Assembly (NCBI GenBank): GCA_036563805.1 | Contig: DATCLS010000038.1 | Span: 50,508 to 114,507, forward strand | Direction of reading: 5' to 3' | Source: DATCLS01 sp036563805 | GTDB taxonomy: Bacteria > Actinomycetota > Acidimicrobiia > Acidimicrobiales > VFJN01 | DNA: 64,000 nucleotides | In this document: one piece after another, positions 41,041 through 49,840 of the stretch | Numbering within the stretch: the first letter of the stretch is position 1 | Layout of the letters: each line of letters begins with the position of its first letter | Translations under genes and position numbers: made by a program | The notes under the pieces: model-generated | Told to the model about the DNA's origin: nothing | Database searches by the model: none | The model's input: only the letters and a program-made list of their open reading frames with translations

Positions 41041-43602
41041 GTGTGTGCCCACTCGAACACCAGGCCCTCCGACGCCGAGGCCGGTCGGGGCGCGGAGGAG
41101 ACGACGGACGCGGCCCGCGGCTCGCTGGCGGCCATCGAGGCCGCCGCCCGTGAGGCCCAGCTCGGCGAGCTCGAGCTCCACCGCCGGGACGACGCCCGCG
41201 GCTGCGGCCCCAACGTGCTGGCGGGGCTGCTCGTCGCCGCCGGCGTCGCCCTGCTGGGGGTGAGCGCGGCCGGGGTCGCCGACACGGTCGTGCCCGTCCT
41301 CGGCGTCCTCGGCATCGTGGCGGGCGTCCTCATCATCGCCCTCGCCCGCCGGACCTCGCGGTCGATGAAGGAGTTCCTCGCCCTGTGCGCCGTGGCGGTG
41401 GTCGTGGGCGGGCCCGGCTTCCTCGCCGCATCGCTCGACGACAACGCCACGGCCAGCCTCGTGGTGGCGCTCGGGATGGGCGTCGCGCTGATCGCCGGGG
41501 GTGTGTACGTGAACCGGCGGGCCAAGGCGACCGATCCGGCGGCCGGGAGCCTGAGCCTGTTCACCCACGGCCTCGTCTGCGTGACCCCCCAGCTGGACGG
41601 CGGCCGCCCGGTCGTCTTCCGCTGGGACGACACCACGCTCGAGGAGGCCGTCACCCCGGCCGGCAACGCCCTGCACCACACCGTGACCTGCTCGCGCCGC
41701 GACGGCGTGTGGGTGCGGCCGACGTTCGTCCCGACCCGGCGGGTCGACGCCCGGATGCTGCGCCGCATCCAGCAGGAGATGGCCGCCCGGCAGGTCGGGC
41801 CGCTGGTCGAGCGGATCCGTGCCGGGCAGACGGTGACGCTGGGCGGGTGCCTGGTCGGGTCCGCTGCGGGGCTGGCCGCGCCCACCGCCCCCGACGGGTC
41901 CGGCGACCCGATCCCCTGGCGCGAGATCCTGTTCGCCTTCCGCAACGGGTGGTTCGTCGTCACCGGCAAGCGGGGCCGGCGGCTGGAGGTGCCCGCCGAG
42001 GAGGTGCGGGACATCGGCGTGCTCCAGGGCGTGATCGACGCCCTGCGCGACGGGAAGGGGGCCCCGGCCGGCCCGGCGGCCGCGGCCGGGGCGGCCGGCG
42101 CCGCCGCACCCCCGTCGGCGGGAACCCCGCCGGCGACGGGCACGCCCGGGCCGGACGCGCCGTCGGCGGGAACCGCCACGCCCGGGCCGGCATCGGGCGC
42201 CCCGGGGCCGGACGCGCCGTCGGCGGGAACCGCCACGCCCGGGCCCGGGGCGCCGGCGCCCGACGGTCCCGCGGTCCCGCCACGTGGCACGCCCCCGCCG
42301 GACGCGCCGTCGGCCTCCGCGGCCGCCCCGCCCGGCGCCCCGCCGGCGCTCGGCGCGGCGCACGCGACCGCCACCGCGACGCTGGCGGTCGCCACGGCGG
42401 CCGCGACCGCACCTCCGGCCGCCCCGGCCGATCCCGCACCCGCGACCGCCACGGCGACCGCGACCGCACCTCCGGCCGCCCCGGCCGCTCCTGCGCAGGC
42501 CCCGGCACCGGCGACGGCCGACGCGTCCGTTCCCGCCCCGACGGACGTGCCCGCGCCCCGGCCGGCGACCTGGGCGCCGCCCGCGCCGGCCCCGGCGGCG
42601 CCGGCGGCCCCGCCGTACGGTCCGCCATCGGCCGGACCCGGCCGGCCGGGCCGGACCCGGCGGGTGGCGTTCCTCGCCGTGGCGGTCGTCCTCGTGCTCG
42701 GCCTCCTCGCCGTCCTGCTCGTGCGGGACGCCGGCGACGACCCCGAGACGTCCGCGTCGCCGACCGACGGCACCGGCGCCCCGGCCCCCGAGCCCGAGGC
42801 CGCGGCCCGCGACGGCCAGCGGCTCGACCTGGTGTTCGCCGCCCGGCCGGTGATCGAGGCGCTCGACCGCGAGGCGACGGCCTCGTACCTGAGCGTCGCC
42901 CGGGTCGAGCGCGTCCCGGGCGGGGCGACGGACGTCGAGCTCGCCCGGTCGACCACCGACGACGCCGTCGCCTCCTTCGAGGAGGTGGCGACGGACGCCG
43001 GCCAGCTCGGGGACGCCTACGACCCGGCGCGCTCGGCGCTCGCGACGCTCGACTCGCTGCGCGGCCGGGTCGATCAGGCCGCCGCGGGGAGCGGGGGCGA
43101 CCGCGAGGCGGAGGCCGCCGTCGTGGACGACGGCTACCGCTCCCTGCTGCTCGACCTGGTGGACGGCGCGAGCACGATCGCCGACGACGTCGAGGCCCCC
43201 ACGCTCCGGACCGGCGCCGGCCTGTACGCCACCGCCCTGCGCCAGGAGCAGATCGTCGAGCAGCTGTTGACCCGCCTCTCGCAGGCGGCCCGCGCCGGCG
43301 GCCGGCTGGACGACACGGACGTGGGCTCGACCGTCCGCCAGCTCTGGAACGACTACGAGGCCGGCCTCGCCCGCATCCTCGACGAGGCGCCCGGCACCGA
43401 CTTCGAGGAGGCGGCGGCCCGGCTCGACGAGGACCTGGAGCGCAGCGGGTTCCTGGCGCCGGTCCCCGAGATCCTCGCCGGCGCCCCCATCGACGTCGCG
43501 CGGCTGGTGGGGTCGACGACCGGCGACGGCGGCTCGGCCTGGCCGGTGTTCGTCGACGCCGTGCGGACGCTCCTGGTCGCCCTGGCCCCGCCCGGCGACT
43601 GA
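41041..43602 (+). CDS. Membrane protein with PH-like and NIT-like domains
   Basis: An 853-residue protein. Residues ~55-140 hold four hydrophobic helices. Residues ~175-345 (SLSLFTHGLVCVTPQLDGGRPVVFRWDD ... IPWREILFAF) look like the PH-like domain of DUF6585 proteins. A ~220-residue Pro/Ala/Thr linker contains near-repeats of PDAPSAGTATPG. Then a membrane helix (RRVAFLAVAVVLVLGLLAVLLV) and an extracellular helical domain with ALDREATASYLSVARVE, STTDDAVASFEE, resembling nitrate/nitrite sensing (NIT) domains. So a sensing domain outside is tied to a soluble cytosolic domain. No kinase domain is present. GTG 41041 has no ribosome site; the start is uncertain. Confidence 0.55.
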   Translation: MCAHSNTRPSDAEAGRGAEETTDAARGSLAAIEAAAREAQLGELELHRRDDARGCGPNVLAGLLVAAGVALLGVSAAGVADTVVPVLGVLGIVAGVLIIALARRTSRSMKEFLALCAVAVVVGGPGFLAASLDDNATASLVVALGMGVALIAGGVYVNRRAKATDPAAGSLSLFTHGLVCVTPQLDGGRPVVFRWDDTTLEEAVTPAGNALHHTVTCSRRDGVWVRPTFVPTRRVDARMLRRIQQEMAARQVGPLVERIRAGQTVTLGGCLVGSAAGLAAPTAPDGSGDPIPWREILFAFRNGWFVVTGKRGRRLEVPAEEVRDIGVLQGVIDALRDGKGAPAGPAAAAGAAGAAAPPSAGTPPATGTPGPDAPSAGTATPGPASGAPGPDAPSAGTATPGPGAPAPDGPAVPPRGTPPPDAPSASAAAPPGAPPALGAAHATATATLAVATAAATAPPAAPADPAPATATATATAPPAAPAAPAQAPAPATADASVPAPTDVPAPRPATWAPPAPAPAAPAAPPYGPPSAGPGRPGRTRRVAFLAVAVVLVLGLLAVLLVRDAGDDPETSASPTDGTGAPAPEPEAAARDGQRLDLVFAARPVIEALDREATASYLSVARVERVPGGATDVELARSTTDDAVASFEEVATDAGQLGDAYDPARSALATLDSLRGRVDQAAAGSGGDREAEAAVVDDGYRSLLLDLVDGASTIADDVEAPTLRTGAGLYATALRQEQIVEQLLTRLSQAARAGGRLDDTDVGSTVRQLWNDYEAGLARILDEAPGTDFEEAAARLDEDLERSGFLAPVPEILAGAPIDVARLVGSTTGDGGSAWPVFVDAVRTLLVALAPPGD

Positions 43603-43640
43603 TCCCGGCGAGCGCGAGGCCTGAGCCCGGACCCGTCCCG

Positions 43641-43675
43641 CGGGCCCCGGCCCCCACGCTTCAGGCCGGGGCCCG
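43641..43675. terminator. Bidirectional hairpin terminator
   Basis: CGGGCCCCGGCC (43641-43652) pairs perfectly with GGCCGGGGCCCG (43664-43675) around an 11-nt loop. The right arm lies inside the last codons of the convergent gene at 43661. Confidence 0.65.
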
Positions 43676-44839
43676 CACCAGGGACGCCGGCGTGAGCTGG
43701 GACGGGCTCCGGTAGCCCGAGTGGTGGAGGGTGAGGTCGAGCTCGGCCAGCAGGCAGCGCAGGACGTGCTCGGCCCCCTCCCGGCCCCGCAGGGCGAGCC
43801 CGTAGAGGTAGGGCCGGCCCACGAGCACGGCCTTGGCCCCGAGCGCCAGCGCCTTGACGGCGTCGGCGCCGGTGCGGATCCCCGAGTCGAACAGCACGTC
43901 GAGCCGGTCGCCCACGGCCTCGGCCACCGGCCCCAGGGCGTCGAGGGCGGCGACGGCGCCGTCGACCTGGCGCCCGCCGTGGTTGGACACGACGACGCCG
44001 TCCATCCCGTGGTCGGCGGCGAGGCGGGCGTCGTCGGGCGACAGGATGCCCTTGAGCGCGATCGGCCCGTCCCACCGCTCCCGCACGAAGGTCAGGTCGT
44101 CCCAGCTCAGGCCCGGGTTGGGGAAGATCGAGGCCCAGCGCATGACCGCCGCCCCCAGGTCCTCCTCGGGCGGGCGGTCGAGCTTGGCCCGGAACGCCGG
44201 GTCGGTCAGGAACGTGGCGATCCCCTCGCCCCGCAGGAACGGCAGGAAGCCCCGGTCGAGGTCGGCGGGCCGCCACCCCAGCGTGGTGGTGTCGAGCGTG
44301 ACCAGCAGGGCGGTGTAGCCGGCGGCCCGGGCCCGGGACAGGAAGCTGGCGCACACGTCCGGGTCGGTGGGCCAGTAGAGCTGGAACCAGCGGGGCCCGT
44401 CCCCGGCCGCCGCCGCTGCCTCCGCCGCCTGCTCGGGGCTGTGCGACGCCGCGCAGGAGTGGACGTACGGCAGACCCACCGCGGCGGCCGCCCGGGCCGT
44501 GGCCAGCTCGCCCTCCTCGTGGACCAGCGTCTGGACGCCGATCGGGGCGAGCGCCACCGGGGCCGGCAGCGTGGTGCCCAGCACGGTGGTCGTCAGGTCG
44601 CGCTCGGCCGCGCCCCGCAGCATGCGGGGCACGATGCGCCACCGGTCGAACGCTTCGCGGTTGGCCCGGGCCGTCGCCCCGCTGCCCGCGCTGGGCAGGA
44701 TGTAGCCCAGCGCGTCGGCGCTCAGCACCTCGGCCGCCCGCTCCTCCAGCTGGGTGAGGCCGGTGGACAGCTCGGGCTTCTGCCCGGCGAACATGCCGTT
44801 GGCGTAGATGCCCGTCTGGAAGTCGCCGAAGTTGCCCAT
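43661..44839 (-). CDS. Lactate 2-monooxygenase-like FMN enzyme
   Basis: A 392-residue member of the FMN-dependent alpha-hydroxy-acid oxidase family. Its start MGNFGDFQTGIYANGMFAG and the block RANREAFDRWRIVPRMLRGAAERDLTT follow mycobacterial lactate 2-monooxygenase more closely than L-lactate dehydrogenase. Conserved parts include LAPIGVQTLVHEEGE, YFQLYWPTDPD-like WFQLYWPTDPD, ALKGILSPDDA, VVSNHGGRQVDG (catalytic His) and FDSGIRTGADAVKALALGA. It would oxidise a 2-hydroxy acid. ATG 44839 is 8 nt after the cyclase stop, so the two form an operon. Confidence 0.85.
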   Translation of the reverse strand: MGNFGDFQTGIYANGMFAGQKPELSTGLTQLEERAAEVLSADALGYILPSAGSGATARANREAFDRWRIVPRMLRGAAERDLTTTVLGTTLPAPVALAPIGVQTLVHEEGELATARAAAAVGLPYVHSCAASHSPEQAAEAAAAAGDGPRWFQLYWPTDPDVCASFLSRARAAGYTALLVTLDTTTLGWRPADLDRGFLPFLRGEGIATFLTDPAFRAKLDRPPEEDLGAAVMRWASIFPNPGLSWDDLTFVRERWDGPIALKGILSPDDARLAADHGMDGVVVSNHGGRQVDGAVAALDALGPVAEAVGDRLDVLFDSGIRTGADAVKALALGAKAVLVGRPYLYGLALRGREGAEHVLRCLLAELDLTLHHSGYRSPSQLTPASLVRAPA

Positions 44840-44847
44840 GACGAACG

Positions 44848-45804
44848 TCAGAACGTAGCGATCGGGTTGACCGGGCTGCCGGACGTGCCGGCGAAGCGGA
44901 CCGGCGCCACGGCCAGCTGGAAGTCCCACTGGCCGAGCTCAGCGGCCGTCGCCGCGCAGGCCTCCAGGTCGCAGTTGTCGAGCAGCCACAGGCCCATGGC
45001 GACGAGGCCGACGGCGTGCACCGGCATGAGCACGTCGTCGTAGCTGGAGGGCTGGACGTCCTGGGGCGTGTCGGCCCCGATCAGCGCCACCTCGCGCGCG
45101 TGCAGCCACGGCAGGCAGGCGGCGTGCCACCCGGCCTGCGTGATGCCGATCGTGGCCCCGGACTCGCGCCGGGCGCGGCCGAAGCCGGTCCGGAGCAGCA
45201 CGGCGTCGCCGGACCGCACTCGCACCCCCTGGCGGCGCTCGGCCGCCTCGAGGTCGCCGGGGAACACGCCCTCCCCCGGCTCCAGCCACGGCACACCCCG
45301 CACGGCGGCGACGTCGAGCAGAACACCGCGGGTGACGATCCCGTTCGCCGCCGCGGTGACCGCCGCCCACGACGAGCCGGTGGCGGGGTCGACCAGGTCG
45401 TGAGGCCGGCCGTTGTACATGCGGCCGTCCCAGAAGATGTGGCAGGGCGAGTCGACGTGGGTGACCGTGTTGCCGTGGAACGTGAGGCCGAGTCGCTCGG
45501 ACGAGAAGCCCCATCGCCGGTCGTTCAGGAACCCGGGCGCCGGCATGTGCTCGGCCCCCGGCATCTCGGCGGCGCACGGGCACGACGTCGTCGCCCGCTC
45601 CATGTCGTCGGGGACGGCGACGTCCCAGGCGCACGACACGCTCCGGCCGTGGCGCACGGCCCGGGCCGCCGCCCGCCGGACGTCGTCGGTGACGTGGTTC
45701 AGGGTGCCCAGCTCGTCGTCGTCGCCCCACCGCCCCCAGTTCGACAGCGTGTCGAACCACCCGAGCACGTCGTCCTGGGTGGGCACCGGTCGCCCTGCCG
45801 TCAT
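44848..45804 (-). CDS. Cyclase family protein
   Basis: A 318-residue metal hydrolase of the putative cyclase (PF04199)/kynurenine-formamidase-like family. The metal motif is FHGNTVTHVDSPCHIFWDGRMYNG, corresponding to HxGTHxDxPxH. IGITQAGWHAACLPWLHAREVALIGADTPQDVQPS carries the second conserved block. Substrates in the family are amides and cyclic compounds. ATG 45804 has GAGG 5 nt upstream. It is co-transcribed with the FMN hydroxyacid enzyme, suggesting a small catabolic pathway. Confidence 0.85.
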   Translation of the reverse strand: MTAGRPVPTQDDVLGWFDTLSNWGRWGDDDELGTLNHVTDDVRRAAARAVRHGRSVSCAWDVAVPDDMERATTSCPCAAEMPGAEHMPAPGFLNDRRWGFSSERLGLTFHGNTVTHVDSPCHIFWDGRMYNGRPHDLVDPATGSSWAAVTAAANGIVTRGVLLDVAAVRGVPWLEPGEGVFPGDLEAAERRQGVRVRSGDAVLLRTGFGRARRESGATIGITQAGWHAACLPWLHAREVALIGADTPQDVQPSSYDDVLMPVHAVGLVAMGLWLLDNCDLEACAATAAELGQWDFQLAVAPVRFAGTSGSPVNPIATF

Positions 45805-45989
45805 GCCGTCCTCGACCCCCTCCGGTCCGGCGGTGCGGGCGCCGGGCCCGCGGGACGGGCCCGACACTAGGTCAGCCGCCCGGTCGGTCCGCGTTCCCGC
45901 CGGGCGCAGGTGTCCGTCCCCCGGGCCGAGCTCGGCCGCCACCTCTCGGCCCCCGCTGGTCTGAGCCGTCGCGGGCCGGGGCGGGCGGT

Positions 45990-46916
45990 TCAGCCGAGGA
46001 CGTCCTCGTGGAGCCAGCCGAGGGCGAAGCCGGCCAGCACGCTGACCCAGAGGAAGATCACCCCGCTCAGGTTCTCGTGCTGGGTGAAGAGGAAGATCGA
46101 CCAGCCCAGCCCCCCGAGGGCGAGCACCCAGAGCGAGAGGTAGAGGGCGAGGAGCGTCAGCGCCACGACCAGGGCGACGATGAACGGCAGAGCCAGCAGG
46201 GCCGCCACCCCGTGGGCGTGCACCAGCGCGGCGGCGCCCACGACGCCGGCCACCACCAGCACGCCGATCGCCGCCGGCTTGGCCCAGCGCGGCGTGTGGG
46301 CCCGGACCCAGGCTCGCGGCCGGCGCCGGAGCTGCGCCCACCGCTGGCGGGCGCGGCGCACCCGGGTGGCGATGTCCGGCGGCGGACCGGACGGACGTCG
46401 GCCCGCAGCGGCGCCGGGGGCGACGGGTTCGACCGCGTCGCGCCGGTCCCCGGCCCGGCGGCGATCGTCGACCCGGCGCTCGCCGAGGCCATCGGGCACC
46501 GGATCGGCGCCGGCCAACGGATCGGCCTCAGCGACCGGATCGGCGTCGGCCAGCAGATCGGCAGGCGGGTCGACGCCGAGGTGCTCGGCGAAGAGGGCGA
46601 CGATCTCCCGGGCCCGCTCCAGGTCGTCGGGCCCCACGTCGTCGTGGGCCGCGGCGTTGGCCAGACCCAGCAGCACCCGGGCCCGCCGCCGCAGCTCGGG
46701 CGCGACCCATCCCTGGGTCGCCGGGTCGTAGGCGAACACGGCCAGGCAGAACCGGTGGTCCCGCAGGCTCTCACCGGGACGGTAGCCCTCGGCCCGGCGC
46801 CGCTCGTTGACCGCCTCCAGCCAGCCCGCCCCGTACGTCTCCCGCAGCCGGCGCTCCAGCCCGGCCTCGAGCTGCCCGGCGACCCACCGGGCAGCGGCGC
46901 TCACCCTCTCCTGCAC
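45990..46916 (-). CDS. HEPN-like/membrane protein of unknown function
   Basis: A 308-residue protein. The N-terminal ~110 residues are soluble helices (VSAAARWVAGQLEAGLERRLRETYGAGWLEAVNERRRAEGYRPGESLRDHRFCLAVF ... ARVLLGLANAAAHDDVGPDDLERAREIVALFAEHLG) resembling Swt1-type HEPN domains. An acidic-basic linker follows, then three to four helices near the C-terminus (AAIGVLVVAGVVGAAALVHAHG, LLALPFIVALVVALTLLALYL, FALGWL). GTG 46916 has GTGAGGGA upstream; the frame extends to ATG 46964 but those codons use A/T third positions unlike the gene. Function is unknown; HEPN domains often occur in RNA-related defence. Confidence 0.55.
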   Translation of the reverse strand: MQERVSAAARWVAGQLEAGLERRLRETYGAGWLEAVNERRRAEGYRPGESLRDHRFCLAVFAYDPATQGWVAPELRRRARVLLGLANAAAHDDVGPDDLERAREIVALFAEHLGVDPPADLLADADPVAEADPLAGADPVPDGLGERRVDDRRRAGDRRDAVEPVAPGAAAGRRPSGPPPDIATRVRRARQRWAQLRRRPRAWVRAHTPRWAKPAAIGVLVVAGVVGAAALVHAHGVAALLALPFIVALVVALTLLALYLSLWVLALGGLGWSIFLFTQHENLSGVIFLWVSVLAGFALGWLHEDVLG

Positions 46917-47008
46917 GCGTCCCTCACCGTGATCCCCCGCGATCCCCTTCCGATTCTGCCCCATCGCCGCCGCGCTCTCGGGCGCGCCGACCGCGGGACG
47001 CGCGCGGC

Positions 47009-47509
47009 TCAGGTCGGGATCTCGCGGTTCGACCAGTAGGGCGCCCGGAACGGGAACGCCTGGCCGAGCCAGGTTCGGAGCGCCTCGTGGACGCGGCCGT
47101 ACCAGCCGGCGTCGTAGGCCGAGGCGGTGACCCACCAGCTCACGTCGACGTCGTGGTCCAGCAGCTCCTCGGTCAGCGGGGTGCGCCTGCCCAGGGGATA
47201 CAGGTAGAAGCACCCGAGGTAGGCGCTGCCCGGGTCGCGCAGCACGTAGGCGAACGAGCCGTGGTCGCGGAACTCGCACTCGTGCCAGACGAGGTCGAGG
47301 TAGTCGTACTCCTCGGTCACGGGCCCCTCGGGCCAGTCGCCGCCCCGGGTCCGGCGGATGACGTCGACGCTGGTGTTGATGGCGGCAAGGTCGTCGTCGA
47401 GGTCGGCCCGGGACAGCGGCCGGGCCCGCAGGTCGCCGTGGGCCAGCTCCCGCGGGATCTCGAAGCCGGGCGGGACGACGAGGCGCTTCACGAAGCCGCG
47501 CAGGTCCAT
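47009..47509 (-). CDS. GNAT family N-acetyltransferase
   Basis: A 166-residue acetyltransferase-like protein. LRARPLSRADLDDDLAAINTSVDVIRRTRGGDWP opens the fold; the acceptor strand is GSFAYVLRDPGSAYLGCFYLYPLG. The CoA loop is not a clean Q/RxxGxG/A: instead VSWWVTASAYDAGWYGRVHEALRTWL follows, which is usual for this divergent subgroup. It stands alone, 26 nt after the end of the region with the HEPN-like gene start. Confidence 0.7.
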   Translation of the reverse strand: MDLRGFVKRLVVPPGFEIPRELAHGDLRARPLSRADLDDDLAAINTSVDVIRRTRGGDWPEGPVTEEYDYLDLVWHECEFRDHGSFAYVLRDPGSAYLGCFYLYPLGRRTPLTEELLDHDVDVSWWVTASAYDAGWYGRVHEALRTWLGQAFPFRAPYWSNREIPT

Positions 47510-47806
47510 CGCGCCCAGTTGTAGGGGCGGGCTGCCGCCCGCGCCACCCCGTTCTGCGGCCGCCCAGCCGCCACGCCACCGGCACGGGCGCCCCGCGCTC
47601 GGGGACGAACCGGGCCTGGACGCGCCAGGTGCCCCGGCCGGGCGGGGACCGGAGCACCATGGCGATCTTGTCGGTTCGCCCGGCCGGCGCCCGCGGCGCC
47701 GATCAGGGCGGCGCAGGGACGGTAGCCGCGTCGGGGACGTGAGTGGCGTCGGGCCCGCCGGCGTCCGGGGCCCAGCGGCGCCCGACGCCCCAGCACGTCC
47801 CCCCGG
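47510..47806. other. Intergenic region, possible coding relic
   Basis: No supported gene. On the minus strand one frame around 47550-47670 reads TDKIAMVLRSPPGRGTWRVQARFVPERGAPVPVAW, which has natural composition but no start with a ribosome site and soon becomes arginine-rich. It may be the end of a lost gene. Confidence 0.25.
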
Positions 47807-48922
47807 TCAGCACCTGTCGACGAGCTCCCAGACCCCGGGTTGGGTCTGGCGCAGCGACGTGGTCGAGAACCACAGGCCGAGCGAGTCGTTGCTGCCGATG
47901 GCGGTCAGGAAGATGAAGCCCTCGGCCCGGCCGGCGTCGCGGTGCTCGCCGTTGGTGGCGGTGACGCACTGGCCGCCAGGCGGCGGCTCCTCGCCACCGC
48001 CACCACCACCGCCTCCGCCGAGGCTCTGGAGCCGGGCGTTGGCCTCGTACACGCTCCAGTCGTTGGAGTTGCACAGGCCGCAGTCGGCGCCCACGAACAG
48101 GCTGCGGGCGTTGGTGTCGCCCATGAGCTGCCAGCGGAACCAGGCCGTGGCCGGGCCGCGGAACCCGCCGACGTTGCCGACCGCCGTGAAGTGGGTAGCG
48201 CCGGCCAGCTCGGCGTAGGCGGCAGCGATGTCGACACCCGTGTAGCGAGCCCGCACCGTGCTCGGGGGCACGATCGTGTCGTTCTGGCCCGCGAAGAAGA
48301 TGGCCGTGTCGCTGTCCTGCAGGCCGGATTGGTTCTGCGACCACGGCTCGAGCGGGGCGGTCGTCTTCACGCCGGGGTCCTTGGCCGCGTTGATGGCGCC
48401 GCCACCGCCCTGCGAGTGGCCGGTGCTGCCGACGTTCTGCAGGTCGACCCGGCCGTTGAAGCGGTTGCCGGCCTGGCTGTTCCAGGTGCGGAGCTGCTCC
48501 AGGCCCTGGAGCATCTCCCGGCCGCTGCCGGCGTTGCTCGTGTTCGCCGCCGCCACGATGAAGCCGTGAGAGGCCAGGTGGCGGAGGAAACCGTCGTACA
48601 CCTGCGGCGACGTCCCGGTGCCGTTGCCCCACAGGACGACGGGGTGGCGGGTGCAGCCGTTCGAGCCCAGGTTGGCCGGGCTGTAGAAGGTGTTGGTCGA
48701 CGTCGACTGGGTCGTCACGCTGAACGGCCCGGTGCCGGCGAAGTTGGTGCCGACCGACGGGCAGCCCGACGCCTGGGTCGGCGCCTCCGGCGCACCCGGC
48801 GCCGCTTGTGCGGGCGCCGGCGCGGCGACGATGAGCCCCGCGCCGATTAGCGCGGCCGCCAGCAGTCCCCGCCGGAGCAACCGCGCGCGGCGCGGCCGCC
48901 GTGATCGTTCGTTCTTGGCCAT
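47807..48922 (-). CDS. Secreted alpha/beta hydrolase (lipase/cutinase-like)
   Basis: A 371-residue exported hydrolase. The N-terminus has an Arg-rich n-region (RRPRRARLLRRG) and a hydrophobic core ending in AQAA, a Sec or weak Tat signal. HPVVLWGNGTGTSPQVYDGFLRHLASHGFIVAAANTSNAG is the early fold and VGSTGHSQGGGGAINAA gives the GxSxG nucleophile. IFFAGQNDTIVPP carries the acid and AGATHFTAVG the His, completing a triad. After a Gly-rich linker, ~55 residues with Cys pairs form a C-terminal extension. Family members include bacterial lipases and polyester hydrolases. ATG 48922. Confidence 0.85.
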   Translation of the reverse strand: MAKNERSRRPRRARLLRRGLLAAALIGAGLIVAAPAPAQAAPGAPEAPTQASGCPSVGTNFAGTGPFSVTTQSTSTNTFYSPANLGSNGCTRHPVVLWGNGTGTSPQVYDGFLRHLASHGFIVAAANTSNAGSGREMLQGLEQLRTWNSQAGNRFNGRVDLQNVGSTGHSQGGGGAINAAKDPGVKTTAPLEPWSQNQSGLQDSDTAIFFAGQNDTIVPPSTVRARYTGVDIAAAYAELAGATHFTAVGNVGGFRGPATAWFRWQLMGDTNARSLFVGADCGLCNSNDWSVYEANARLQSLGGGGGGGGGEEPPPGGQCVTATNGEHRDAGRAEGFIFLTAIGSNDSLGLWFSTTSLRQTQPGVWELVDRC

Positions 48923-49122
48923 GGCCCCTCCCAGCTGGAGCTAAGTGACAGATTGTCACATGACTGTCGCCATACTGTCATCGAAGCCTCGAGCTGGCAA
49001 GCGTGCCGCCGACCTCGGGCTCTGAACGACCCTGTATTGATCGACATCGCCTGATCGGCGGGAGCCATCACCCATCACGGCGGCCGCGACGGCGCGGCCG
49101 GCTCTCGGGCCGGTCCGGCCCC

Positions 49123-49536
49123 TCAGCTCAGCGAGCTGCCGTCGTAGCGGGCGGTCAGCGCCTCGAGGTAGTGGCCGGCGGGGTCGCAGAAGTAGACGCC
49201 CCGTCCGCCGTGGTCGTGGTTGACCTCGCCCGGATGGCGCCCCTGGGGGTCGGCCCAGTGATCGATGCCCCAGGCGCGCAGCCGCTCCACGAGCGCGTCG
49301 AAAGTGGGGTCGTCGACGAGGAACGCGAAGTGCTGCCCGGGAAACTCGATGCCGGGCTCGGCGAAGTCGAAGATGCGGCCGTCGGTCAGGCGGACCTGCA
49401 GGAACGACCCGACCTCGACGGGCGCCGGGAGCCCGAAGATCTCGGCGAAGAACTCCGCCGAGGCGCGCTTGTCGATCGCCGGGACGATCGTGTGGTCGAA
49501 CCGGACGTCGACCGCGGGCGCGGAGCTGTCGGTTAT
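49123..49536 (-). CDS. VOC (glyoxalase-like) protein with apparent ATA start
   Basis: A ~137-residue VOC-fold protein: VRFDHTIVPAIDKRASAEFFAEIFGLPAP, GQHFAFLVDDPTFDALVERLRAWGI, GRGVYFCDPAGHYLEALTARY. The metal residues His (DHTIV) and Glu (YLEALT) are present. An excellent AAAGGAAGG site precedes an ATA (49536-49534) by 9 nt, and translation from there gives a natural ITDSSAPAV start. The only canonical start in frame is ATG 49623, whose extra 29 residues look non-coding. So ATA initiation or a recent ATG-to-ATA change is likely. An inverted repeat lies just upstream. Confidence 0.7.
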   Translation of the reverse strand: MTDSSAPAVDVRFDHTIVPAIDKRASAEFFAEIFGLPAPVEVGSFLQVRLTDGRIFDFAEPGIEFPGQHFAFLVDDPTFDALVERLRAWGIDHWADPQGRHPGEVNHDHGGRGVYFCDPAGHYLEALTARYDGSSLS

Positions 49537-49548
49537 GCGGTGAAACCT

Positions 49549-49589
49549 TCCTTTCGAGTCGATGTGGACACGTGCGCGGCTCGAAAGGA
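49549..49589. promoter_or_regulatory. 10-bp inverted repeat in the VOC leader
   Basis: TCCTTTCGAG (49549-49558) and CTCGAAAGGA (49580-49589) are separated by 21 nt. The arm nearest the gene overlaps the ribosome site on the minus strand, so a hairpin here could sequester it, or the repeat could be an operator. Confidence 0.45.
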
Positions 49590-49840
49590 GTGACGGCCGG
49601 CCCCGGGCCCGCCCACTCGTCACTCGCCGGTCGGGAGACCTTCCCGCTCACGGCTTCTCGCCGGCCCGACCATCACGCTCCGCATCGTACCGGCCGCCGG
49701 GGCGCCGGCAACGGGCGACCGGCCCGCCCGCTGGTCGGCCGGTATCGGCCGGTCCGCGCCCTCCCCGACCGGCAGCGATGGCGGGTTCGCCCCCGACCGG
49801 CCGGGAAGCGAGGGGGGCGCACGGCGTCGAGGAGGAGACG

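Noticed and set aside
42110..42260. Tandem near-repeats in the PH/NIT gene
   Set aside because: They are in-frame and encode the Pro/Ala/Thr linker (PDAPSAGTATPG-like units); a protein repeat, not a mobile or regulatory DNA repeat.
48001..48030. Short CCACCGCC-type repeats in the hydrolase gene
   Set aside because: They encode the Gly-rich linker of the secreted hydrolase; not a CRISPR or independent repeat.
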